Part shown: one piece after another, positions 55,160 to 64,000 of the stretch
Layout of the letters: each line of letters begins with the position of its first letter
Position numbering within the stretch: position 1 is the stretch's first letter
Assembly (NCBI RefSeq): GCF_004769635.1
Contig: NZ_RQGH01000005.1
Location: forward strand, 16,703 to 80,702
Source of the DNA: Leptospira jelokensis
GTDB lineage: Bacteria; Spirochaetota; Leptospiria; Leptospirales; Leptospiraceae
Direction: 5' to 3'
Length of the DNA stretch: 64,000 nucleotides
Notes under the pieces: generated by a model
Told to the model about the DNA's origin: nothing
The model's database searches: none
What the model saw: the letters and a program-made list of their open reading frames with translations, nothing else
Translations under genes and position numbers: made by a program

Positions 55160-56932
55160 CTATAAAGATTCAATCCACTTCCCAAATCGTTCGTCCACGA
55201 GTTTCACCGTTTCGGGCAGTGGGTTTAGGACTTCAGGGATCCAAGGTTTCATACGGCAGTCAAAAACAATTGGTACTTGGTAAGCAATATGGTTACGAAT
55301 GGTCTCTGTCCTTGCATACACGTCAGAAGCGGGTTCCATTCTGGTAAACATGGTCCAAATGAAATCGGAATCTGTTTTGACAGCGTCTTCCGAATCATCT
55401 ACTAAAAACACATAAGAGAAATTTCCTAGATCTTCAGAAAGTAAAACTTCCGCCAAACGATCATTTGGTTGGAATTCCGATCCTTTTACAACTAGAACTC
55501 CTGGTAAAAATACTTTGGGGTTTTCGAATCTTTTGTCCTGAAACCTTCCATTGAATTCCTTGGGAAGGTTTGGATTTGGAATGGGTTTATTTGGATCTGT
55601 GATCCCCATCCACAAGAGTTTACTCCCTTTGTTTACTGTGCCACTCGTATAGTCGAGTGTGTCTTGGCTGATATTGCTGAAGATAAAAAAATCAGTGCGA
55701 GGGTCAGACCGTTCCGTAATCTCACGGAATGTCTCTGAAAAGTTTTTTAAGTCCACTCGTTCATTTGTTACAAGCAAACACTTCGTCAGTGAAAGTTGCC
55801 CTTCCCCTAAAATCCGAAGGGCTCCCATAAAGGCTTCGCGGAAATATCGTTCTTTGACAATGGCAGCCGCAAGGGAATGGACACCCGATTCTTCATAAGC
55901 CCAAACACCAAGCACTTGTGGCATCACCAGTGGGAACAGGGGCGATAACAAATCTTGCAAAAACTCAGCGATATAATGGTCTTCCTGTGGCGGCCTCCCA
56001 ACCACAGTGGCGGCCCAAATGGCATCCTTTCTGTGCAAGATATGGGAAAGATCTAGAAACGGGTAATCATGTTGTAAGGAATAATAACCATAGTGGTCAC
56101 CGAAAGGCCCTTCTGGCCTACGTAATTTTGGTGGGATAGAACCAATGAGAGCAAAATCCGCATCGGCGACAATGGGATATGGTGAAACCGACTTGTCTTT
56201 TTTCATCCGGAGTTTTTCACCCATAAGAAACGAAGCAAATACAAGTTCTGGAATTTCTTCTGGTAAAGGTGCAACGGCTGCTATGGTTAAAGCAGGTGGA
56301 CCACCGATGTAGACATGGGCTGGGAGGGAATGATTCTCTTTTTCCGCTTCATAGTAGTGGAAACCACCTCCTCTGTGGATTTGGATGTGCATCCCAACGG
56401 TTTTTTCACCAAACAGTTGCACACGATACATACCTAAATTTCCATTCCCAGATTTTGGGTGTTCTGTATACACAAGTGGTAAAGTCACAAAGGGACCACC
56501 ATCTTTCGGCCACGAAACAAGCTGTGGGAGCTCTCCTACGGTTCCCACTTTCGCTTGCAAGATTGGTGCTCGCCTCACATGTTTCAATCCAACTTGGAAG
56601 GGCAAAAGGCCAAGGGAACGTTCTTTCCAAAGTTTGGAAAACGTAGGGGGAAAGATTTCTTTTGCGAGTTTGGCAAGCCTTGCGATGGTTTGGACCGGTT
56701 TTTCGCCAAATGCCAAATGGATTCGTTTTTCCGATCCATATAGGTTTGTTGCGACAGGGAATTTTGTCCCTTTGACATTCGTAAAAAGGAGTGCTGGGCC
56801 TTTTTTAGCGACCACTCGCCTTTGGATTTCTGCAAGTTCCAAATTGGGGTCAACCAGGTCGGAAACAACACGAAGCTCTCCCTCCTTTTGCAAAAGTTGG
56901 ACAAAATCATTCGTAGATCGTAGTGATGGCAT
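55160..56932 (-). CDS. ubiD: UbiD-family decarboxylase
   Basis: 590 residues. A prenylated-FMN-dependent decarboxylase; in other bacteria it acts in ubiquinone or menaquinone-type quinone synthesis or aromatic acid metabolism. Seen: YRVQLFGEKTVGMHIQIHRG near residue 170 with the conserved Arg, and RRPEGPFGDHYGYYSLQHDY near residue 280 with the catalytic Glu. The UbiX partner is not in the window, so the substrate cannot be set. It is longer than E. coli UbiD (about 497 residues). The start lies 54 bases from the divergent App1-type gene. Confidence 0.9.
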   Translation of the reverse strand: MPSLRSTNDFVQLLQKEGELRVVSDLVDPNLELAEIQRRVVAKKGPALLFTNVKGTKFPVATNLYGSEKRIHLAFGEKPVQTIARLAKLAKEIFPPTFSKLWKERSLGLLPFQVGLKHVRRAPILQAKVGTVGELPQLVSWPKDGGPFVTLPLVYTEHPKSGNGNLGMYRVQLFGEKTVGMHIQIHRGGGFHYYEAEKENHSLPAHVYIGGPPALTIAAVAPLPEEIPELVFASFLMGEKLRMKKDKSVSPYPIVADADFALIGSIPPKLRRPEGPFGDHYGYYSLQHDYPFLDLSHILHRKDAIWAATVVGRPPQEDHYIAEFLQDLLSPLFPLVMPQVLGVWAYEESGVHSLAAAIVKERYFREAFMGALRILGEGQLSLTKCLLVTNERVDLKNFSETFREITERSDPRTDFFIFSNISQDTLDYTSGTVNKGSKLLWMGITDPNKPIPNPNLPKEFNGRFQDKRFENPKVFLPGVLVVKGSEFQPNDRLAEVLLSEDLGNFSYVFLVDDSEDAVKTDSDFIWTMFTRMEPASDVYARTETIRNHIAYQVPIVFDCRMKPWIPEVLNPLPETVKLVDERFGKWIESL

Positions 56933-56985
56933 AAAAAGGAATAGACGGCTCCTTGTTTTCTTAGACGCTTAAGGGCATAAATTCT

Positions 56986-58527
56986 ATGTCCCAAGAACCA
57001 AATACTTCACAACCCATCATTACCGATATCAAAAGAATCGCTGTTTGCGGTGGCTCTCTCGGCAGAGAACGTAGGTCCTATGTACGCGGACAGGTTGTCG
57101 ATGTTGGCATTACCGACCTCATGAAGGCTGATGGGCTTTGGGACCTCATGACCGGTTTATTCAAAGGGGATGAAACTAAAATCACACCCTTTCTCGATTT
57201 TTCTTTGGCTCCTGTCCGAAAACCAGTTTTGAAACTAGAGGTTTTTGACAGTTCAGGCAAACTCATTTACACCTCAGGAAAAATCAAAGCCGACGAAGAT
57301 GGATTTTTTTCCTGTGAGATACGAGACAAACTGCCCGTTGGTTTTCATGATTTCCAAGTGGTATTGGAAGGTTTAGATAGTTTTCGTCAGTATTCCAAAG
57401 ACCTCGCCCACTTAAATGCTACCGAAGATTCAATCCTTGGTAAAACAACAATTGTAGGGAAAGGCAAACTGCGCATTTTACCAGAAGACTACCAAGGGAT
57501 TGTTGTCACGTCAGACATTGACCAAACCTATTTAGCAACAGACATCCATTCAGGAAAAGGAAAGTTCTCCGCCCTATTCGAAACACCAAACCAAAAACAA
57601 GCGCTTCCTGGTATGCCGGAATTGTACAGAGAACTAAGAATTGCGACAAACAATTCTCCTTTGGCATTTATCTCAGCAAGCCCTCACTTTTTTAGAAGGA
57701 CAATGCTTGCCACCATTGCCAAAGACAATATCCAAATTGAATCCTTACATTTAAAGTACTTGGAAGGAACCATCAAAGGTGTCTTTGATAAAGTCATCGA
57801 TACCATTTTCAATCCACTCGAGTTTTTGCAAAATGGATTCAAACCAGCTTGGTCTCGCACAAAAAAATTCTTAGGTGCTTCTTACCAAAGTTTGTTTGAC
57901 CAAATGTCTTATAAACTCTCCATCCTTTTGTATGATCGCATTTATTTGCCAACACAATCGAAGGAAATCCTACTGGGCGATAATACCGAATCTGATTTTA
58001 TGATCTTTACCCTTTACCAATTGATTTGTATGGGGAAAATCACAGGAGACGAGTTAGAGGAATACCTCTACAAATTGAATTTTTTGGGAAGGGATGCAAT
58101 CACAAGAGATGCAGCGAAAAAAATCCGATTGTATGCTGAAGAAATCCAAAGGATCCATGGACCTAAAAATCCAGTAGCATTAACCATGATCAACCGAACA
58201 AGCCACGGTCCCAGTGAAGCCGATATGATCCAAAAAGTAAAAGAAGCTTTGCCTGACGGAATGTATGAATCTGAATTTGGCAAAAAACAAGCGTTTTACG
58301 GAACGGAAGGCGCAATGGGTATGGCCTTAATCTTGGAACAATACAACTTCCTTGATACCAACCAGATTTTATCTGTCATTGCGGGAATGATTGGGAAGGT
58401 ATGGGAAGGAAAACTCGTCGATGAATCATTTTTACTTGGAAAAATTGATGAGTTGACCCTGCCAAAGGAAGTGGAAACCACTAGGCAAAAGATCAAAGAA
58501 AGTTTAGCTTCCGCCTTTACGAGTTAA
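56986..58527 (+). CDS. App1/DUF2183-type phosphatase-domain protein
   Basis: 513 residues. The middle contains TSDIDQTYLATD, a DxDxT motif near residue 176, then LAFISASPHFFRRTM, as in the catalytic domain of App1 phosphatidate phosphatases (haloacid-dehalogenase fold). An N-terminal domain (ERRSYVRGQVVDVG) and a long C-terminal part, both without recognised motifs, flank it. A lipid-phosphate substrate is plausible but inferred. No signal peptide is seen. Divergent from ubiD; the ATG at 56986 is the first in frame. Confidence 0.8.
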   Translation: MSQEPNTSQPIITDIKRIAVCGGSLGRERRSYVRGQVVDVGITDLMKADGLWDLMTGLFKGDETKITPFLDFSLAPVRKPVLKLEVFDSSGKLIYTSGKIKADEDGFFSCEIRDKLPVGFHDFQVVLEGLDSFRQYSKDLAHLNATEDSILGKTTIVGKGKLRILPEDYQGIVVTSDIDQTYLATDIHSGKGKFSALFETPNQKQALPGMPELYRELRIATNNSPLAFISASPHFFRRTMLATIAKDNIQIESLHLKYLEGTIKGVFDKVIDTIFNPLEFLQNGFKPAWSRTKKFLGASYQSLFDQMSYKLSILLYDRIYLPTQSKEILLGDNTESDFMIFTLYQLICMGKITGDELEEYLYKLNFLGRDAITRDAAKKIRLYAEEIQRIHGPKNPVALTMINRTSHGPSEADMIQKVKEALPDGMYESEFGKKQAFYGTEGAMGMALILEQYNFLDTNQILSVIAGMIGKVWEGKLVDESFLLGKIDELTLPKEVETTRQKIKESLASAFTS

Positions 58528-58589
58528 CCAATCATCCTCTGCCACCTATGTTTTCGTCTAACATAGACAACGTCGTATTTCGGAATGGA

Positions 58590-59618
58590 TCAAATAGATT
58601 TTTTTCGATTGGAACGCGATGGGATCCCGAGACCCCCTTTGGCCAAACCACCTTCCATAAACTCAATGACATAGAGTGGCCTACCCTTTGATTCTTCAAA
58701 GATCCTCGCCACATACTCACCTAAAATCCCTATCGAAATGAGGATGGAACCTCCGATGAGACAAATCAAAGTCACAATGGTGGCCCAGCCTGGATTGTAT
58801 ACAATTGGCATTTGCAAAATGAAATGTTGGAAAGCACGGTAAAGGGCATACAACCCCACACAAAATCCAATTAAGGCAACCACGATCCCAAGTCCTAAAC
58901 TGAAACGAAGTGGTAAAGGGGAAAAGGAAACGGCAGCATTCATCGCCAATTTTAACATTTTTTGCAACGGGTATTTTGTTTCTCCCGCAACACGAGGGTC
59001 GCGGTTGTAATACACTGGGATTTGAGGGAAACCAATCCAAGCATTCATTCCTCTAAGAAAACGATGGTTTTCTCGTAATCCATTCAAAGCATCCAAACAC
59101 CTTCTGGATATCAATCGGAAGTCTCCCGAATCCAAAGGTAGGTCTTTATGAACCAAAATTTTCATTAGGCGGTAAAATGCCCAAGCAGTGATTTTTTTAA
59201 AAAAAGACTCCCCAGACCGAGCAAGCCTTTGCCCATACACGACATCATAACCTTCTTTGTACCGTGTGAGCATCTCCAAAATCACTTCTGGTGGGTCTTG
59301 TAAATCTGCGTCCATAATGACAACTGCATCCCCACGCGCATGGTCCATGCCCGCAGTAACAGCGATTTGGTGGCCAAAATTTCTTGCAAGTGAGATGACA
59401 CGAACATTTTTATCTTCTTTTGCCCAATCCATAAGGCCGAGGATGGTACGATCGGAACTTCCATCATTCACTAATATGATTTCGGTATTCACCTCAAGTT
59501 TTGGAACTACTTCTCTTAGCCGTTGTTTCAGATAGTCTAAAACTTCTTCCTCATTATAACAAGGAATGATGAGAGAAAGGAGATTTGGTTTTTTTCTAGG
59601 GACAAGGTAATAGTGCAT
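58590..59618 (-). CDS. Family 2 glycosyltransferase, GtrB/DPM1-like
   Basis: 342 residues. Seen: IIPCYNEEEVLDYLKQRLRE at the start, VNDGSSDRT near residue 53, a DXD-type MDADLQDPPEVI near residue 100, and GDFRLISRRCLDAL near 170. Two membrane segments lie near the C-terminus (LGIVVALIGFCVGLYALYRA and a later one). Such enzymes move a sugar onto undecaprenyl phosphate for later transfer by a membrane enzyme. The next gene upstream, transcribed in the same direction, encodes a multi-pass protein that could be its partner. Confidence 0.92.
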   Translation of the reverse strand: MHYYLVPRKKPNLLSLIIPCYNEEEVLDYLKQRLREVVPKLEVNTEIILVNDGSSDRTILGLMDWAKEDKNVRVISLARNFGHQIAVTAGMDHARGDAVVIMDADLQDPPEVILEMLTRYKEGYDVVYGQRLARSGESFFKKITAWAFYRLMKILVHKDLPLDSGDFRLISRRCLDALNGLRENHRFLRGMNAWIGFPQIPVYYNRDPRVAGETKYPLQKMLKLAMNAAVSFSPLPLRFSLGLGIVVALIGFCVGLYALYRAFQHFILQMPIVYNPGWATIVTLICLIGGSILISIGILGEYVARIFEESKGRPLYVIEFMEGGLAKGGLGIPSRSNRKKSI

Positions 59619-59719
59619 AGATTAAAGGATCATTTCCAGTTTTCGGATCGAAGAAAGAAAGACAATTGAAATCCAAAATAAGATAAAAAAATTAGTTAAT
59701 CGCATCTTTTCATTATGCC

Positions 59720-61249
59720 TCAAAGTTTCTTTGGAATCACTTTGATGGTACTACCTTCAAAATGGATTTCCTGATTGACCATTTCCAGTTTTGGATACGG
59801 AGCCGGAGGACTTTCAAATAACAAAACCGTAGCCTCTTTCAAATCAATCTCCTTACAATGGTAGGCTTTGGGAACTAAGAATAACCAAGGGTCTAACAAA
59901 CAAACGTTTTTGCCACTTCTATTGAGCCTTGATGCAAGTCCTAATACCAAATTCCCTTGGGAAAAGTCACGATCATTCATTTCCCAATGCAAAATGAAAC
60001 GATCATTTAGTCCCAATACCAATTTAGATATTTCTTTTACATGAAGGTTCCGTTCTTTAGCGGGGACTTTCCCAAAAGTACCGATAAAAATTACGGCAAA
60101 AATCGTACAAAGAGCTACGATTCCAGTATTCCATTTCAAAGGAATTTTTCCCCATGGAAGGAGCCGAAAGCAAAGAAAGATTTGGACTGCAATCACTGCA
60201 TAAAAATGCCAAAACAGATGGGGAACAATTGGACCCTTCATCCTAAATAAAGTTAAAAGGGTGATGAATGTATAAATGGAAGTGAAATTCCTTAATGTTT
60301 CTGCAAACGAATCCTTGGGAAACCGTTTCCAATAAGGAAGTAACACAATGAGCAAATACAAAAACCCCGCATAAGGAATCGAAACCATTTGCCCAAAGGT
60401 AAGGTTCAAAAACTGAATCACCTCAAACGGTTTTTTGTTCCCACCACCCTTGAGTAAATAAAGCAGAACACTCGTTATATTCCCAGGAAAATTGATAACA
60501 AAATCTACCAACACGGGCAACCAAACAACCAAGAGAACTGCGAGAGAAAGTCCTAATTGGAATTGAATCTCTTTTTTTTCCTTTAGTTCCCCCTTTCTTT
60601 TCCACTGGTAGAAATGGTACGTTATGAATAAAAATCCGATTCCAAAGGGAACTGCACCCATAATGTTTAGTTGGAAAAGGATTGAACCGAGAAAAATAAA
60701 AAGGGGTAAAAACTTCCATCGTCTCTCAACCACCTGGGCGATGGAGATCAGATACAATAAAAAAGGACATACCATCACATAGGGAGTCCATGTCTCAAAG
60801 AAAAATTGAAATCCCAAACTATGGGTAACAAATAAAAAAGAAACAAAGAGTATAATACCAGCGAGATACGATTTGAACTGTTTCGTGATGAGGTATAGGG
60901 AAAACCCAATACAAATGGCATTGGATAAAAAGGTCACGAATGCATACCGCGCATATTCGGATTCAAAAAATAGAAATACGGTCTCTGCCAGTGCCAAAAG
61001 ATAAAAATAAATTGGCCCCGGGTGATTGAATTGAAACCGCGAATAGGCTCCATAACCTAATTTCCCTCGCAGTATCTCCATGATTTGGAAGTCATTGGCC
61101 GCAAGATCTGTTAAGAAATAAAACTCCCCCAAAAAATTCGGTAAGTTTACAAAATAAAAAATAAGAACCAGTATGGAAAAAAAGAAAAGGATCTGAAATT
61201 CAGGTCTGTTTGTTAGATTGAGAACAGTTTGTTTCTTAAAAAAATTCAA
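59720..61249 (-). CDS. Multi-pass membrane protein, GT-C-like
   Basis: 509 residues with about eleven membrane segments. An early periplasmic-loop-type stretch, NDFQIMEILRGKLGYGAYSR, contains acidic residues and is followed by HPGPIYFYLLAL near residue 90. This is reminiscent of GT-C (ArnT/PMT-type) glycosyltransferases that use lipid-linked sugars, but no family is certain. The soluble C-terminal part lies near residue 400-509. It is upstream of the GtrB-like gene on the same strand, so the two may act together on a surface glycan. The substrate is unknown. Confidence 0.65.
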   Translation of the reverse strand: MNFFKKQTVLNLTNRPEFQILFFFSILVLIFYFVNLPNFLGEFYFLTDLAANDFQIMEILRGKLGYGAYSRFQFNHPGPIYFYLLALAETVFLFFESEYARYAFVTFLSNAICIGFSLYLITKQFKSYLAGIILFVSFLFVTHSLGFQFFFETWTPYVMVCPFLLYLISIAQVVERRWKFLPLFIFLGSILFQLNIMGAVPFGIGFLFITYHFYQWKRKGELKEKKEIQFQLGLSLAVLLVVWLPVLVDFVINFPGNITSVLLYLLKGGGNKKPFEVIQFLNLTFGQMVSIPYAGFLYLLIVLLPYWKRFPKDSFAETLRNFTSIYTFITLLTLFRMKGPIVPHLFWHFYAVIAVQIFLCFRLLPWGKIPLKWNTGIVALCTIFAVIFIGTFGKVPAKERNLHVKEISKLVLGLNDRFILHWEMNDRDFSQGNLVLGLASRLNRSGKNVCLLDPWLFLVPKAYHCKEIDLKEATVLLFESPPAPYPKLEMVNQEIHFEGSTIKVIPKKL

Positions 61250-61404
61250 GTTTCTAATTCCTTATGGGAGCTTTTATCCACATCGTTTGAGGGGAATTTT
61301 CCGTTTCGTTTGTGAAATCCGATTCACTTCCATATATAAAAAATATGATCCAGGCTAAAAAGAATAGCAAAAAACAAGATTAAATCAGAAGCTAGTTTTC
61401 AAAA

Positions 61405-62988
61405 ATGGCTATCTCTTCCCTGTTTTCAAATTTTACGCTAAGAAAGTTTATATTCTTAGGGATCCAAATTCTTTTTTTCTCACTATTTATCTTTGTCAGT
61501 TTATCTTACGTTTACACTGGAAATTTTCAAATACCTACTAAATTTATTCGTTATGTAAGTTTATTGTATTTGGCTTTTATACTCTTTCAAAAAAATGGCA
61601 ACTCACAGTTTCAATTTTTTGCAATCTTTTTAGTTTACCTATCTTTTACGAATCCAGTGCCTTCTTCCGATTTAATTCCCGCTCGTTTTTTTCCTTTGTG
61701 GTTGGATCAAACTAACGGTTTTGAATTTAAAGATTTATTGAACCAAACCATTCACAAAGAATATAAACTTGAAGAATTCTCTTTCCTTAAAAGGGATTTT
61801 ACTGATTTACCACATAACATAGATGGTAAAATTTTAGTTTTACCTTATTATTTGGTACCAGGCAAATTTGAGTATTTACCTTCTTATCCTTGGACACCAG
61901 GGATTATTAATTTTTTGTTTGCAGAACTTTTTACGATTCCTACAGAATTTTTACCGCTAGATCCAACCCAAAAAGAATCATCTATTTTATTTCTTTTGCC
62001 AAAACTCTACCAACTCGAAAAATTTACAGCGGCACTTCTATCAACTTTATCTGCTTATTTCTTATATTTAATATTGCAAAAAAAGCCATTTTCAAAAACA
62101 AAATATGAAGCTTTTATTATAGTCATCCTTTATTCGTTTTGCACTTCTCATTTTTCCAATTCGTCACAGGCACTTTGGCAACACACAACAATAGAATTTT
62201 TCCTTTCAATTCTATTGTATCTACTCTTTCACGAATCTCAAAACATCTTTAAATTTCTTTTGATTGGTTTCATAGCAGCAGTTTTAATCTACTCGCGTCC
62301 AAGTTCCATTTTCTTACTATCCTTTCCTGTTATTTATTGTTTGCAAAATTTCACAGAATTGAAATGGAAACTTATATTTAGCGGAATCATTTTTGGGGTA
62401 TCCCTTTTCCTATTTGGAATCATAAATTTTCATTATTACGATGATGTAATGGGAGGTTATAACCTTCATAAAAAAGCATATGCCTTAGCTGGTTACTCAG
62501 ATTTATTTCAATCTCACTTTCTGGAAGGTTTGATCGGTCTTACGATAAGCCCTGGTTTCGGTTACTATTTTTTTTCTCCGTTTCTATTATTCCCATTTCT
62601 TCTTTATAAGAAAATAGAGAATAAAACTCTATTAGGTCTTCTGTTCCTCCCCCAACTTCTTATTTTACTGTTTTATTCTAAATATATCTTTTGGGAAGGC
62701 GGTCACTCTTACGGAAGCAGGTTTTTAACAGATATCAACCTTTTCTCTATCTTAATGTTTTCCCTTCTTCCTTTTGATTCCTTGCAACATGGCAAAATCA
62801 AATACAGCCTGCTATTGCTCATCGTCTTTTCGTTTGGGATCCAATTTTACGGAACAAACCAAAAAGAATCTGTTTCGCTATGGAACAGCTGCAGATACAA
62901 TTCAAATTTCGAAAAAGCATTCGATTTCAAAAATCTACCATTTTGGCCAAATTTAAATAAATCCAATTGTATCAAAATAAACAATTAA
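61405..62988 (+). CDS. Multi-pass membrane protein of unknown function
   Basis: 527 residues with about ten to twelve membrane segments; not recognised. The N-terminal segment IFLGIQILFFSLFIFVSLSY is followed by a soluble region (residues about 100-190) and further membrane spans; a conserved-looking patch is IYSRPSSIFLLSFP near residue 300, which resembles cytosolic loops of GT-C enzymes. The base composition is distinctly lower in GC than the left side of the window. Divergent from the GT-C-like gene, 155 bases apart. It could be a glycosyltransferase or a polymer-export component. Confidence 0.6.
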   Translation: MAISSLFSNFTLRKFIFLGIQILFFSLFIFVSLSYVYTGNFQIPTKFIRYVSLLYLAFILFQKNGNSQFQFFAIFLVYLSFTNPVPSSDLIPARFFPLWLDQTNGFEFKDLLNQTIHKEYKLEEFSFLKRDFTDLPHNIDGKILVLPYYLVPGKFEYLPSYPWTPGIINFLFAELFTIPTEFLPLDPTQKESSILFLLPKLYQLEKFTAALLSTLSAYFLYLILQKKPFSKTKYEAFIIVILYSFCTSHFSNSSQALWQHTTIEFFLSILLYLLFHESQNIFKFLLIGFIAAVLIYSRPSSIFLLSFPVIYCLQNFTELKWKLIFSGIIFGVSLFLFGIINFHYYDDVMGGYNLHKKAYALAGYSDLFQSHFLEGLIGLTISPGFGYYFFSPFLLFPFLLYKKIENKTLLGLLFLPQLLILLFYSKYIFWEGGHSYGSRFLTDINLFSILMFSLLPFDSLQHGKIKYSLLLLIVFSFGIQFYGTNQKESVSLWNSCRYNSNFEKAFDFKNLPFWPNLNKSNCIKINN

Positions 62989-62999
62989 ATATATTACAT

Positions 63000-64000
63000 A
63001 TGAATCATATTTATAAAATTCTGATCTTAGTCATAATCTCAATCGCATTGCCAACAATCAAACTCAGGTTTGTTCCTATTTTTGACCAAATCATCGGGGA
63101 TGGGATGGATAATTTACTAAACATCACCCTCTTTGAAAAAAACTTACAGAATTTTGAAAATCTACTAAAAGGAGGTAATGCAACCTCAATATACAAAAGC
63201 GTTGGATTTTATCCCTATCAATATACTTCCTTGTTTACTGAAACTTTATTTTTCCCAACTACCATCTACTATTCCCTAAAGGCAATTCTTAGCTCTCAAA
63301 CACTATCATATAATGGAGTCTTTTTTATTTCATCGGCATTAAACTTTTTTAGTTTTTTTTACCTCACAAAAGTTTTGAAATTTTCTTTTTTCAATTCAAT
63401 TCTCGGTTCCATCCTCTATACTTCAGGTCATTTTTTTGCGATACAGTATGTACATATACAAAATCAATTTGCATTTGGTTTCCCAATATTATTTGCACTA
63501 ATCACTCAATTTATAGAATCAAAAAAATCTATATACCTCTATTTTATTACGATTACGCTCATTTTACAGTTCTTTTCTTGCACCTATTTCGGTGTGTATT
63601 TATTGTATTTTAGTTTTCTTATCTATTTCATCACCTTTTTCCAGAAAGAGGATCTAAAAACATTCTCTATTTCCCATATTCACAACTCCTTAAAAAGAAA
63701 TGGATTCTGGAAGTTTACCCTCGCCATTGTTTCTTTTGTGATTTTTGTATTTTTTGTTTATGGTTGGTTTGTATATACAAATTTAGAACTTTATCCAAAA
63801 AGAGAATTAATAGAAAATGTTTTCTACTCAAATACACTTTTGTCTATTTTTAACCTTACAGCAACAGCTTCAACTTACGACAGCTACGCACCTTTTGGTG
63901 TTACCCATAATAGTGTTCACTTGGGTTATGTGACCTTTGCAACAATTCTAATTTCGTTTCTATATATAAATAAATTAAAAGCTATTGTTAAATTATACAT
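63000..64000 (+). CDS. Multi-pass membrane protein, 3' end beyond the window
   Basis: 333 codons are open from the ATG at 63000 to the window end, with no stop. It is read by eye. The peptide starts MNHIYKILILVIISIALPTI and has repeated membrane segments (for example FFSFFYLTKVLKFSFFNSIL and FTLAIVSFVIFVFFVYGWFV). A non-membrane segment (DQIIGDGMDNLLNITLFEKN) early after the first span carries acidic residues. It starts 11 bases after the stop of the previous gene and is equally AT-rich, so the two probably form one unit. GT-C-like, but not identified. Confidence 0.6.
   Translation, partial: MNHIYKILILVIISIALPTIKLRFVPIFDQIIGDGMDNLLNITLFEKNLQNFENLLKGGNATSIYKSVGFYPYQYTSLFTETLFFPTTIYYSLKAILSSQTLSYNGVFFISSALNFFSFFYLTKVLKFSFFNSILGSILYTSGHFFAIQYVHIQNQFAFGFPILFALITQFIESKKSIYLYFITITLILQFFSCTYFGVYLLYFSFLIYFITFFQKEDLKTFSISHIHNSLKRNGFWKFTLAIVSFVIFVFFVYGWFVYTNLELYPKRELIENVFYSNTLLSIFNLTATASTYDSYAPFGVTHNSVHLGYVTFATILISFLYINKLKAIVKLY

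Noticed and set aside
58546..58566. CTATGTT/AACATAG hairpin between the convergent App1-type and GtrB-like genes
   Set aside because: Seven-base AT-rich stem without a T-run; too weak to call a terminator.

Overview
The window looks like a chromosomal segment of a Leptospira-type spirochaete, probably from the saprophytic clade. This is inferred from the mix of genes, not from an rRNA or a database match. Pointers are an Asn at the Ser531 position of RpoB, a TetM/EF-G-like GTPase in the fusA slot, a HisZ-purA pair, HldD, UbiD and the frequent TTG/GTG starts. Base composition is moderate to low in GC. No phage, insertion sequence, CRISPR array or rRNA operon is visible. No gap between genes exceeds 300 bases; the longest is 213 bases at 51814-52026.

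Layout. (1) 1-4021, minus strand: a SUF iron-sulfur assembly operon, sufC-sufD-Rieske-sufS-sufU-sufT. Its promoter carries a PerR/Fur-like palindrome. sufB is not present. (2) 4071-11630, minus: an EAL phosphodiesterase, then the chain ccmA-ccmB-ccmC-(REC-PP2C phosphatase)-purC-purS-purQ-glgC, with many overlapping starts and stops. (3) 11639-21744, mixed strands: a secreted TPR protein, a peptide-type ABC ATPase, HMG-CoA lyase, a TIGR02757/DUF2400-type protein, tRNA-Glu, tRNA-Lys, purA, hisZ, a fused acyltransferase-glycerol-3-phosphate dehydrogenase and a PAS-PAS histidine kinase.

(4) 21793-51891, minus: about 30 kb of information-processing genes in one direction. The order is tRNA-Thr, tRNA-Trp, secE, nusG, rplKAJL, rpoBC, rpsL, rpsG, an EF-G-like gene, tuf, then the S10, spc and alpha ribosomal clusters down to rplQ. 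A promoter candidate lies upstream and a terminator follows rplQ. Internal hairpins lie between rplL and rpoB, in the rpsL leader (an interleaved, pseudoknot-type pairing) and after rpsG. They divide the cluster into regulatory units. Two genes were read by eye: infA, which appears to start at CTG, and the short genes rpmJ and rpmD.

(5) 52027-64000, mixed: a GHKL ATPase-domain protein, an SDR reductase, an ArsR-family regulator, hldD (lipopolysaccharide heptose synthesis), a UbiD decarboxylase, an App1-type phosphatase, a GtrB/DPM-like glycosyltransferase and three large multi-pass membrane proteins resembling GT-C enzymes. The last two, from 61405 to the end, are visibly more AT-rich than the rest. 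The region reads as cell-envelope and glycan synthesis.

The observations most worth a second look are the suf-promoter palindrome, the acyltransferase-GpsA fusion with an altered nucleotide-binding loop, the CTG start of infA, the rpsL-leader pseudoknot and the non-canonical EF-G-like GTPase in the str operon.
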